Positions 13,015-23,500 of a DNA stretch of 64,000 bases are shown in pieces. Each line of letters opens with the position of its first letter. The stretch's first letter is position 1. The notes under the pieces were generated by a model. That model ran no database searches. It saw nothing but the letters and a program-made list of their open reading frames with translations, and was not told the origin of the DNA. A program made the translations under genes and the position numbers. This stretch comes from Paragonimus westermani (taxonomy: Eukaryota > Platyhelminthes > Trematoda > Plagiorchiida > Troglotrematidae). The stretch lies in the NCBI GenBank assembly GCA_008508345.1, contig QNGE01000288.1, positions 186,001-250,000 on the forward strand. Direction: 5' to 3'.

Positions 13015-13417
13015 TGCTGTGTTCTAGTACTGTACTTTCTATTTAGACATGGTTTTTGCGTAGGGCTTCGCGTATTAGATACGACTAGTTCAGTCGGTGA
13101 TCAATCAGATCAATCCCTTCTATGTGCTTGTACCCTTTCATTTGTCCACGTGGAAAAAGATATATCGATCGAACGTCATCAAGGATTTTGAAACGAATCC
13201 GGGGACACCAGTCACGGTGACTGGGGCACGGAGAAACAGGATCGGTCAAAAGTGCTATCCACGCCCATCAGGTTGAAAGTGAACACCAGGTGAACACCGA
13301 TCAAGCCTTCCAAGTGGTGTGTCACGTGTCAGGTAACCCATCAAAGGCCATCCGATTGAAAACACTTTGTACTGACAGACCCATCGGAATCAGGCTATTT
13401 GACCCGGTATTATGTAA

Positions 13418-13860
13418 TCAAAAGCGTTCTCTTAGGCCGCAGCGCCTACCATGGTCATAACTCCACGGAATCGATTGCCAGCCTGCATGGTCAAGCCAAT
13501 GGACCGGCGTGACATCACAAACCAATCCAGCTTTTGTCAACCGATCGACCAGTGACCTAGATTCTCTGTAATAAATCCAACTGATATATCGATCCACCCC
13601 TACTAACTCTGTAATTCTACCGGCCTGAAGATAAATGATCGAAAACATGTCCACCTATATGCGTTTATTCTACCAAATGCAAGTTCCTCATTCACAGACG
13701 GTGACTTAGGTTTTGACTTGACTGTCGTCAGCACCGTCTGAATGAAACGCACTGGGTAGTCATTCTTGCTGACGGAAGAGGCTTTAGATAGCTTTGCAAC
13801 TCCGTCATGGAACTCTTTTCTTCCGATACCCTTTGCGCATTCGCATCTGCAACAGACCAC
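13418..13860 (-). other. unassigned coding-like patch
   Basis: Two overlapping minus frames of 78 and 85 codons lie in a GC-richer patch. The upstream one (13603-13860) contains DYPVRFIQTVLTTVKSKPKS, which loosely resembles the YP..FI thumb segment of PLE-type reverse transcriptases. The downstream frame shows no RT or nuclease motif. I consider a retroelement remnant possible but cannot show it. Confidence 0.2.
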
Positions 13861-15700
13861 TTCTAAATAATATCACTCTTGCATCCCGCTGGTTCTTCAA
13901 CGTAGGTATTATTTATGGTTCAGTTTACAAGGACACTGTTGAGCTTTAACCAAGGTTCTTGTGTCTGTAACTCAGATTTCAGCTTGTCATAACGGTGTAT
14001 GAAATATACATGTGACTGAGTGTGCGCGTTTTGGTAATCCGTCCTGAGGTCTAAATGCAAATAAATTGCGTGTGGTTCGGCTCGACTGCAGTAGTTATCG
14101 TTCCATAAGTCTGTTTCAAGCATACCCGTAGGTGTGATGTCTAGCTGAGAGTGCGCACGCAAACAACGTGGACCTCACCTCTGTGCTGTGGCGCTGTTCA
14201 CGCGATTCACCTGTCTTGTCACCAGTGGGCCTGTAAAGTTGCACTTGCCTGTGGCTGATTGGATTTGTCATGTGACCTATAACCTGTTTACGTCAGTGTT
14301 TACATTGTGTAGTCTACCGTCTCACTGCACAGTCGTGTCCGCTTGTTGTTGTCTACGTTCCTTCTACCGTACATTTACCTTCATGTTGCAACACACTGAT
14401 GCTCCTGCTGTTGCTTCTGTTGTTGCTTAATCGTACCTGCTTCCTGCATTCATTTTACGATGACTGTATGGTCTGTTCGTTACGATACACGAGATTCATT
14501 ACTAACTGTTGTAGGGTTTGAGGGATAAAACAATGTGATATATATATAGTGCTCTTCCAAGTAAAGCACTGAAGTTAAAGTGCTTTTGTTCAAGAGTCAT
14601 TCCCATTGCTTCAAAGTTTTAGTGTCAGATGCATACACTGAAGAAACAAATCCCCCCAACCACACACCGTATACATACGTGCACTCATAACCCCTAAATT
14701 ACCGTGGCTTACATGTAGTACTTTTTGCTATAGTTTCAAAATTAACGTTTCCTAGTGCCGCGGTATCATTACTTGAACATTTTGGATCCTACTCTCATGC
14801 GCACATAACTGCAGTAGGTCTCCAAATTCCTGCAGATTTGCTGTAGGTGACCTCGAACTCCTCTGTGTAGTTGTAGTCTCTAGGTACGATACATTAAATG
14901 GGCAATTTTAGACATCACACTTTCGTGTTTTAGTCCTATTTTTTTAATTGATCGGATGGCCTGAATTTCTTCAGCTTTATGATTTGTTTTGTTGAAGAAT
15001 GAACAAATGCAGGTTTGAAAAGTATGCTCACTGAGATATTCGACAACACATAGATAGCGAAGAAATTTGTCTGATAATTCATCTTTGGCGTTCACTTGTA
15101 TGAGAAGATACATATAGGTGCAATTGACCTATATGGTTTCAACGTCGGTGAACGCAACAAGAATGATAAGCACGAAACTGCTGAACGGTGATAAAGTGAT
15201 ATATAGGTCAAACGGACAAGCAAGCAGAAAGACGAGCAGACAGTTGTATAACAAGATAGAGCGATCATGACACAAGTAAATTGATAAGTTGGTCGGCAGT
15301 GAATTTCGCGAAGACGAATTTCACAGAGCAACACATGTTTGGACTAAGAATTACAGATTGTGTACACAGCGGTTTCATCACGGTAGCTATGGTTAAGGCA
15401 ATTACAAAGTTTTTAAGTTTTCTTTGTTTACACGAATTTGGTCTTAGAGAACGGAAGCGGATCGCTTATGCTGCAGATAAGGGCATTACCTTGGGCTTTT
15501 GCTAAGCATCTGTGGTATGTTAACAATTATTAGAATCGCTTGTTGAAACTCGAATGTGTGCCAACTTTCCACTAGCGGATGTTAAAATACGATTATTGTG
15601 GGATGCTGTTCTATAATATTCTCTTTGTGTCCGATATGCTTAGTACTATAGGCGTATATGAACATATATAGAACAAATGAGTTAAACTGACGATGTGGTT
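13861..15700. other. no recognisable gene
   Basis: Only unremarkable short frames are present. A short TA run lies near 14538-14550. Confidence 0.5.
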
Positions 15701-15715
15701 TATCTTTGATGTACC

Positions 15716-15931
15716 ATGTCGACACGCTTATTGGTTGCAATTCTCGTTGCGTTCATCAACATTGAGACTCTAGGGGCCAGTTACAACCGTCTTCATCTTC
15801 TCATGTTGGTTAACGCCAGAAGTGAATTACAGAAAATAAATTCCTATCCGGTTCGTGTGTTGTCAAATGCAGATTGTTACGACACATTCACTTTGTGGTT
15901 TATCATCGTCATTTTATGCGTAGATGAATGA
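15716..15931 (+). CDS. possible small secreted peptide
   Basis: This is a 71-codon frame with an ATG start and a signal-peptide-like N-terminus: MSTRLLVAILVAFINIETLG, with a short positive n-region, a hydrophobic core, and a small-residue site G-A-S near residue 21. The rest is unassigned and ends hydrophobic. A TATATA string lies about 50 bases upstream at 15664-15669. A GTTCGT after the INSYP codons (near 15861) is a weak possible splice donor, so this could also be a first exon. No family is recognised and chance is a real alternative. Confidence 0.2.
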   Translation: MSTRLLVAILVAFINIETLGASYNRLHLLMLVNARSELQKINSYPVRVLSNADCYDTFTLWFIIVILCVDE

Positions 15932-17185
15932 AAACCAAAACCGATTACACTGTTCGCAACCCTGTACATTCTAACACGTCGTAACTGGATGAAATGTGTT
16001 TGTGTGGCTGTGATGCATTCATTTGTTTTGTTGTACTGAAAGGTGACCACGATAGAACGCTAAACCCAGTTCGCAATATCCAGGTAACGAAAGATGAACT
16101 GCTTACTGCTGGTCCCTGGTTGCCTTGCTGTGTGTACACACATTTCGATTAGAACCCGGTTGAGAGGAGTTGTCAAATTTACCACTCCACATCTAACAGG
16201 GAGGATACTCTTGACACACCCGGTCCTCAAGAAATCACCTTCTGATGCTCATATGTCCGTGCGTGTGTACTCGTGCGGAATGAAAGATTATCATATTTCT
16301 CACTCTCGCACTTGACTAGACGTAGAACTTCTACGTCAATTGATGGAAAGATGACGGCACATTGGGCGAATAAATATATGCATGGCCACAATCCGAAATC
16401 CAGTTATCAGTAGAAGTGAAGATGAATTGCGAGGCTGGATGGAAACGTTAAATGGAAGGTTTATCTAATAGCTGACCATGGTATGAAGCTATCACTTGTG
16501 CCTTTTGCCCGAAAAGAAGTAATCGTCAACAAAGCCTAATATGCAACGTTTGGTGATCAAAAAGACTGAATGTAATTTTCCCCCCACATCAACTGAGTTT
16601 CACGTTTGCCCAGCTGGGCTGATGTTGTGCAGGTAAAGAAGTCAGTTTCGTTTCATCCTCGTTTGAGAATCCTCCACACATTGGGTAACCACGACATATC
16701 CATACTCTATCCTGAAAGAAATCCGCCACGCAGCACATAGTCAATTACCGTCATGGACTAATTCATGTGGATCTGATACCCTGATGTAGATATCCGGTAA
16801 CAGTTCCGAGACCTCGACAGCTCCCTGCTAATCGGTTTACACGCGATTTTCTTCATCACCTCAGACCAAACTGAAGGACGAACACCGCTTTTGCTTGATT
16901 TTACTGTTTAGTATCAAACTGACGGTTCGCCCAAACCACATCGTTTCTAGTAAAATACGTTTCGAGGTCATTTTCTCATGCTCCGACAACAAATTATGGT
17001 GGCCCAAGGAATTTAACCGCTCTTCAACAGCCACCAGGTCAGCATGGCTGATGTGTACTTGGGTAGGCCGACAGACACAAGATCTGGTTAGTTTTTATGA
17101 AACGAGAGGACTGTGTTGATTATTTATTTATCACTGACTAGGATTAGGTGCCAGTTGTCATCTGTGCCGTCTTTGTTACTTTCCT
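15932..17185. other. no recognisable gene
   Basis: No gene is seen. It includes a 19-base perfect palindrome at 16319-16337. The part just below 17186 is presumably the 3' untranslated end of PLE-1, but no boundary or poly-A was recognised. Confidence 0.5.
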
Positions 17186-17705
17186 TTATCTGTGCTTAAA
17201 TGGTTGGTTGAACGGGTTTTGATATTCAGTCGTCGGTGTGAAGTGGTTCACGCTTGCTTGAGTTTCAAGTGGCTGTGAAATAGTTGGCCAAGGGAGATGT
17301 AGGGTTTGCACGAATTGTTTTTGGGCACAAAGACAGGGGTTGTAGAGTCTGATAGCAATAGCCTCGGCCGTTGATAACAGTGGCAACCTGACAGCTCTGG
17401 ACTGGGATTGACGAACCTTGCAGATATCTCGGAAGGCTTTATCTAGATCAGTGTGGTGACCGGTGTCAATTAAGTGGGAACAGATTGCACTGACAATGGG
17501 CTTTATCGAACCGTTGCGAAGCCATTTCGGAAGGTGTTCACGAATCCCTTCCGATAGCCGTTTTGTGGTTCTCCCAACGTAACCTGCTTGACAGCAACAG
17601 ATGAGATAATAAACACAAAAGGACGAGAAAAACCTAGGCAAACTATCTTTGAGGTGTGGCACCAGTACCGGGCAGGTATTGAACAATAAGATACCCGTGC
17701 TGCTG
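17186..17705 (-). pseudogene. PLE-1 GIY-YIG endonuclease domain
   Basis: In the +1 frame relative to the RT, the expected continuation appears as LLFNTCPVLVPHLKDSLPRF. The nuclease follows: CVYYLICCCQAGYVGRTTKR in the GIY..YIG position, EGIREHLPKWL, HLIDTGHHTDLDKAF, and STAEAIAIRLYNP with the conserved glutamate. The tail ends FVQTLHLPWP plus about 30 variable residues. The frame begins about where the RT frame loses sense, near 17700, so one indel separates nuclease and polymerase. The arginine usual before IREHLP (family SERIREH) is glycine here. The domain is otherwise complete. Confidence 0.88.
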
Positions 17706-18995
17706 GATAGGCCTTCTCCACTGCATTGCAAACTCGGCGAGTGACAATTTCACTGGTAGCTTCACCCTTGTATGATAGAGTGATAAAGATGGGTTTTTTA
17801 TCCACCGTCTGGACAATTTCATGCCTCACTTTTGGTTGCATGTTTCTGTCCAGAAACCGCTGGGGATAACCGTTTAGACTCAGCACATCTCGAACGTGCT
17901 GGAGTTCATTGGATAAGGTGTCTGGCGTGCATATCCTTTGCGCTCTGTTTGTTAAGCAACAAACCAAATTTCGCTTATACTTCAACGGAACAAAGCTGCA
18001 AAAGTGTGTGTACTGGCCAGTCCACGTTTTTTTCCTGTGAACTGACCTTCGAATTGATCCGTCAGTTCTACGAAGCATAGTGACATCTAAAAACGATAGT
18101 TGGTTGTTCGTCTCTAATTCAATAGTGAAAGCGATGTTGGGGTGTGCACGATTGAAATCAGCTAGTAGAGACCGTGTATCGTCCTTAACGTTTATTAGGC
18201 AAAATATACCGTCTACGTAGCGTCTATAGAGACAGCAATTATCGACGACGTGACGTAGTTCATTGGTCTCTAGTTTGGCCATGAATATATCTGCGAGCAA
18301 CGGGCCTAACGGGGAGCCCATTGCTACGCCATCACATTGCCTATAGAGGTTTCCATTGAATTGAAATTGAACGTTTGAAGTGCAGAATAGTAATAGCTCT
18401 TTTAATTCAGCGATGGGAATACCGACGTTGAGTTGCCCGTTCACAATGTAAGCGCACAGATAATCAATAGTTTCTCTTAACGGCACGTTTGTGAATAACG
18501 AGGTTACGTCTAAGGAAACCATTTTGTTACTCTTGATATTCAATGAATCAACCACATCCACGAAGTCAAAAGTATCCTTTAAACTGAATGGGGTCAGTTG
18601 TGCTTTGATTGGTTCCAGTAGCTCCCCAAGCCACTGGGCTAAAGCATGATAAGGAGAATTGTACATGTCGAGGATCGGTCTTAAGGGCACTCCATCTTTG
18701 TGAACTTTAGGGAGACCATAAAGGCGTGGGATGACCGTCCCTGTTGGTCTGATGCGCTCAAAGGTGCATGCGTCAATCAAACCAGATTGTTTCATATCAC
18801 GGAGTAATTTGGATAGTTTCTTCTCTATAGCTGTTGTTCTATCCTTATCATTTTTCGTCTTGGTAAACTTTGATCTGTCGGACAATACAGCTGGCATTTT
18901 TTCCACGTAATCGGTTTTATCCAATAGAACGATGCCGGAACCTTTATCTGGTCTCGTTAATAGTAAGTTTGTATTAGCTCGTAACTCTTTAACAC
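17503..18995 (-). pseudogene. PLE-1 reverse transcriptase, catalytic Asp changed
   Basis: The frame is open from the RPDKGSGIVLLDKTDY motif (about 18920-18995) through the RT. IPRLYGLPKVHKDGVPLRPI is the fingers region, MVSLDVTSLFTNVP holds the first catalytic aspartate, and CDGVAMGSPLGPLLADIFM follows. CLYRRYVDGIF then stands in the place of the Y-x-D-D box, and QLSFLDVTML, the WTGQYTHFCSF thumb motif and DKKPIFITLSYKG follow. The second aspartate of YVDD is a glycine (GGT instead of GAT; complement near 18210), which should abolish polymerase activity. The last residues of the open frame (from VSYCSIPAR onward, below 17700) are out of frame. It was part of a single RT-endonuclease polyprotein made by the element, but this copy can no longer function. 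Confidence 0.92.
17563..17812 (-). repeat. PLE-1 inverted repeat, arm inside element
   Basis: This about 250-base section covers the end of the RT linker and the start of the GIY-YIG domain. Its reverse complement recurs at 19689-19939 with only a handful of differences, for example one extra base in the A-run after GTGGATAAA. The arm includes the frameshift near 17700, and the copy shows the same out-of-frame translation (AYPAARVSYCSIPARYW). The frameshift therefore predates the duplication or was copied with it. Confidence 0.9.
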
Positions 18996-19682
18996 CGTCT
19001 TATGTTCCTGTTTTAATAGACTGCTATTCGGTACCTTGCTATTCACGTATTTATAGCATGTATTAACAATAGTAGACTTGCAGTGTTCCGTGTTAAATTC
19101 TGAAGATGGAACGAGTTCACCCAGTTGTTGGTGCAGGTTTTCAAACTGAACTTCAGTGTTTAGTCGGTTACATTTCGATTTCGGACAGCAAAATTTGGGG
19201 CCTAGCGATAGCACTTCTAACATCGTTCGATGCAAAACGACAGACGAATAATTGTGAACGTACCGTTGTGGGTCGTTGGGAAACTGAGCTTGTTGTTTGA
19301 CGGGGTTCAATCCAGTAATCAAATTTGTTCTCTTCTTCTCCACTCGCCGTTGTACTTCCGACCGGACATACTGCTCAAACAAGTTCATCTCCTCTTCCGG
19401 GAGTAATTCGACAGCACCCAGACGTTGAGACTGATTACGGGTTAGCTCGTCGATCTTTGCTAGACACGAGTCTCTTTCGTTCCTGGCATGACGCTGAAGG
19501 GACTTGATAGTGGGTTGTACGTTGCAACGACGTGGAATATTCCTGTAAAACTCCGGAAGTTCTTTAGTATTAATACAACCATTGAGAAATCGTACAAGAG
19601 CATTCGCTTCTCCAATCCTGATACCAAACTTCACGAACTCGTTAAGTTGTTTCACCAGCGTTGGGTCCTTCGACTGTTTCAA
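18957..19682 (-). pseudogene. PLE-1 N-terminal domain
   Basis: This 241-codon frame carries the N-terminal PLE region: charged helices (QRRVEKKR near residue 90-115), then the family signature VHNYSSVVLHRTMLEVLSL with GPKFCCPK and the TEVQFENL block (residues about 142-185). It ends at YELIQTYY-stop, while the downstream frame is already open through ELRANTNLLLTRPDKGSG, so the two overlap around 18957-18995 and a small indel there breaks the polyprotein. The same frame stays open upstream past the first ATG (WKRLKQSKDP), up to the junction with the inverted copy at about 19688. The true start may therefore have been lost or lie outside. Confidence 0.85.
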
Positions 19683-19688
19683 TCGTTT

Positions 19689-19939
19689 CCAGACGGTGGA
19701 TAAAGAAACCCATTTTTATCACTCCATCATACAAGGGTGAAGCTACCAGTGAAATTGTCACTCGCCGAGTTTGCAATGCAGTGGAGAAGGCCTATCCAGC
19801 AGCACGGGTATCTTATTGTTCAATACCTGCCCGGTACTGGTGCCACACCTCAAAGATAGTTTGCCTAGGTTTTTCTCGTCCTTTTGTGTTTATCATCTCA
19901 TCTGTTGCTGTCAAGCAGGTTACGTTGGGAGAACCACAA
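19689..19939 (+). repeat. PLE-1 inverted repeat, upstream arm
   Basis: This is the inverted copy of 17563-17812, abutting the 5' end of the PLE coding sequence at CCAGACGGTGGA (19689-19700). On the plus strand it stays open (19661-19984) but is not a gene of its own. At the outer edge the match stops after GAACCACAA at 19939; the next bases, GGGTTTTGATATT, also occur on the plus strand at about 17214-17226 beside the main element. This may reflect the junction or be coincidence. Unlike the 54-56 kb element, the arm does not reach the 3' untranslated region. Confidence 0.9.
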
Positions 19940-20126
19940 GAGGGTTTTGATATTGACAGGCACCCAAAATCGCGACTTACGTAAAGCGTTTGGTTTCCCT
20001 TCCGTTGTACCACTGTTTTGTCTCATCGTTCGTTCTCACGCTCGCGCGTCAGCTTCGTACATCGCCACTGTATCCTTTTCTTACTGACTGGGTTATTCTC
20101 TACCGGTCATCTCTGTTCGGTTGACC

Positions 20127-20564
20127 CTAGAAAATAGATCCGCCGGCTACAGATATTAAACTTGACCAGCTGGCATGTGTCCATTCCCTATAAAGCTCAA
20201 AGTGCAGATTACTAAGGTGTATGCCATGAGCACCGAATGTCCACAAGACAGTACGCACATGGACAAAACCCTTGACAAACCGATCGTCTGTCTTCAGGTG
20301 CATGAACGCCCTTCGGTCACCATAGTCCGGGCGACCTGATACGTCGGACAAGTGCCCTTCCGGGTGCTAGAACGGCACACTTGAGAAGCAACCCCTGACA
20401 ATTGAAGACGGGGCCGAATCACCTGGAATTATCGATCGTTCACCGTTTTGCAATTCTGGGTAGTGTCCGGAATGGGTGACAAACCGCTGGAATTCCGTTC
20501 TGGCTCCAGGTGACCTAGGCTTGAGTCGGGCTCCACAAACCACCCTGTATAGAAAAATTAACAA
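20127..20564 (-). pseudogene. unassigned 146-codon frame with one stop
   Basis: Two minus-strand open frames, 20367-20564 and 20127-20351, are in the same reading frame. Only one TAG (complement near 20364-20366) divides them, giving 438 bases with a single stop in a GC-richer block just outside the PLE-1 arm. The first part is basic and Ser/Pro/Arg-rich (ARLKPRSPGARTEFQ); the second contains RRAFMHLKTDDRFVKG. I recognise no family. It could be a decayed exon or TE segment. The stop may also be a sequencing or assembly difference. Confidence 0.3.
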
Positions 20565-20569
20565 TTTTT

Positions 20570-23500
20570 CAATGTTATGCTAACTGAACAGTTTTATAAG
20601 GGTGACATCCTACATAAAATCAGTCTCATTTCAGTGCTACGGTTGCTGGCTAAAACGGCAAGCATTGTATAAAAGTGGTTGTTTAAATGTGTGGGAAGTG
20701 TGTCAACTGATAGCTTATAGTAGACTAATCAACCAAACTAAAACAGAACCTAACGACTGGATGCACACCAAATGTCCGCTCTGTTTCGCTGAAATTTTAT
20801 GGAAACTATCTGCTGAGGAACAGAATTAACCGGTTGTAATTAATTCCAGGTTTTCTCGCACTGTTCTGTCTGCGGATATGTTCTACTGAGGCTTCTTCAA
20901 CCACTTCACACGCTCCATATGTGTACACTTTGTCATTACCACTAGTGACGTCAAACTGCGTACCAATAACGCACAACTGTTCTATTATTCTGCTATACAA
21001 ATCTATGAGCGGATGCTGTTAGCGTAGTCAGCGCAGTACTTTGCGCATTCACCCAGTCAGTCTGAATGAAGCAACGTTTTCCCAGGCTGTCGATGCCAGT
21101 CGCTCTAGTGAATAGTTATGAGTACCGACTATACACTGGGCTATTCCTGACTAATTAATCCTACCCGTAGACCTCGTTTGTTTGTCCGATTCTTTGCCAA
21201 ATGTGAAATAAATCCTTTCTGGTAAACAAGAATGAAACAACTTAATCCACGGTTTTACACTAACTACCCCGATCACCTCTCTGCCCAACCATGCAATCTG
21301 TTGAAACATCCCCTAAACACCAAGCAATCTGCAAAGCCTGGTTTTTATATCAGTTATTCGTCCACGGAAGAGGAAGAACCAAACTAACCATCAGTTACCT
21401 TCAGTTTCAGCTCCTCTCACACTGCTCTGTTTAGTGATCTAGCGAATGCCTAAGCTTGTGTATGGGCTTCTGTCCCCCTCCACATAGTCGGCAAAGTAAG
21501 TAGATGCAATAGGTACTGTACTTTTGTCCTTAGAACACTGGATGACCCGCAGACAAACCGAACTCTAAAGATCAATACAAGCTAGCTGGATTACTGACGA
21601 ACAGATTGAGAATAGCACAACGTCAAGAGCAGTTGGTAATACTCTACGTTTCAACCACCTCGGATAGCCTTCCTCAGGACAGTGGTCTTATTTACGGTTG
21701 AATCGTGCACTCCCGTTGGTTGCACATTATGAGCTGGCCAGCAGGAAGCATCCCCGTTGAAGGCTGGGGAGTGGGAACAGACTAGCAAGGATTTATATAT
21801 CATTTCTTGAATCTTCTGATCGGTGCAAAAAGCAGCATACACATTGTCTGAGTCAAGAAAGTCACTAGAGCTTGCACGATGAACGTTGTTTAAGATCGGG
21901 AATGCAACCAAGAGATGCAATATAACCACGAAGAGTCACCAAAGGAGACACGAAAACCATTGCCTGAGATGAGAAAAGAATCGGGTGGTTGGACCAAAAT
22001 AAACATGATTATGAAAGAATCCGAAGGTAATTTTCAACCGGGTGTGAGAACCCGTAACGGGCATGAACGTCCATGTGAAAATGGCTTTTACCGGTCGTAA
22101 AACGTCGGAAGTTCGTACGGCAGTTGGAGACCACCGCTTAAAGTTAGGCTACTGCTGATTAATATTGTTTGGTATGCCAAATTTACTAGTTGAAAAGAGG
22201 TGAACAGGGTTATGAGGAAGTACACAATTGTGTCATCTAATGAAGGATACGGGAGGGTGCTTGGTATTCCAAATTATCTTTATAAACAGACGTATCACGT
22301 CACCATACTGTTGCTGTTGAACAAGACTAAGTCAACACCAATCGTTGCGGACGTTTATCCGAGTTAATAGCTGGGAAGAAGCTATGTCTCAGTGTCCTCA
22401 ATCAAGAGATGTTTGTCAAGATGCCAGTACCTGAGAGTGCTAGATGTGCTCCACGATTTGCATGGTGGTCTGAGGGTAACCTGAACATTGCTCCGGTTGA
22501 ATAACAAATAACACACGTTCGGTTGCGGTTCCCAACTTTTTATACCAGTTTTCCTGTGATAACGACTACCGAGAAGTCTGAAGGGTCGCGGTATGAAATC
22601 GTTGAGAATACAATTCCTTTAAACTTTTATGTGGTTAACTACCTGTTGTGGACGAAAACTTTTGAAAACAATAATAATACTTTCGTCGTCAAGTCCATGA
22701 AATGCTCGTACTTGGCGGGTTCCGACTAAGAAAAAGTGTAAATAATTACCAGAATTCGTTGTGAAGTGTTCTGCAGTTCATACTCACTGAAGATGCAGAA
22801 GTTATAAGTCCAGATATTCACGCTAAAAGTGTCTTCTGTGTTGAATAGAACTCAAAGGCAGATGGCCTTAGTTTTCGATTTTTGCTCTCCCGATGATGCG
22901 GTAGCCAGAAGCGGTTCACTTCCTTCAACGTACACACCTTACGTTCCGCCTGGATTAGTCCTTCCGATATTTCTGCCAGCGGAGGTAATCTTTCAAGCTT
23001 GATGTGAAACTGGTTTGGGATGTACCAATCCTATTGATGCGATCTATGACAAGTGACGGAAATGGAATGGTCGTATATACCAGGTCAATAATCTGAGTAT
23101 CCTATGTGGTATTAGACGAGAAGCAGATGACCCTCCCAGCATAGTCTACAACTACACGGTTCTTGTGGTTCCTCTGTATCTGGCTACGGTTCATTAATCT
23201 AGATGCGTAGTCAGCCCGAATAAAGTTCGCTTTATTACCCGTGCGTTTACGCAAAGTACACGTAGCACCATTGAAAGCTGTCATCTTTCACCGACTGGAA
23301 CTGACGATTTTAGCACTCAGTGTCCGCGTGCTTTCGAGTGTGAGGCTAGACAGAAGAAACTATTCAACAGAGGTTTGTATGTGGTTTACTTGTGTCAATT
23401 CAAATCAGACGGTCTTCTTGTCTGTTCATCAGCTAACCTCTTTGAAAGTATGCAGATCGTGAGTACAACTGTATCTGAGGATGGCTAACTACCAATAGTT

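Larger units (their letters stand above)
17186..19939 (-). mobile_element. Penelope-like retroelement PLE-1 with inverted 3' copy
   Basis: This is the best preserved TE in the window. On the minus strand an N-terminal domain (18957-19682) leads into RT (17690 to about 18995) and GIY-YIG (17186 to about 17705), together about 2.5 kb of coding sequence, roughly full length for a PLE. Two single-base-scale frameshifts separate the three frames, near 18990 and near 17700. Beyond the 5' end at about 19688, a nearly identical inverted copy of 17563-17812 lies on the plus strand at 19689-19939. PLEs are known for partial tandem or inverted copies (pseudo-LTRs). The few lesions and the very similar arms suggest relatively recent insertion. 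Confidence 0.9.

Noticed and set aside
19661..19984. Plus-strand 107-codon frame similar to PLE RT linker, as a separate gene
   Set aside because: It is the inverted copy of 17563-17812; the translated similarity includes the already frameshifted tail, so it is a repeat arm and not a gene.
21636..21665. Hammerhead ribozyme call for CTGAGGA...GAAACG
   Set aside because: No complementary stem I and no proper stem III with a NUH site; kept only as a dispersed motif in the findings.
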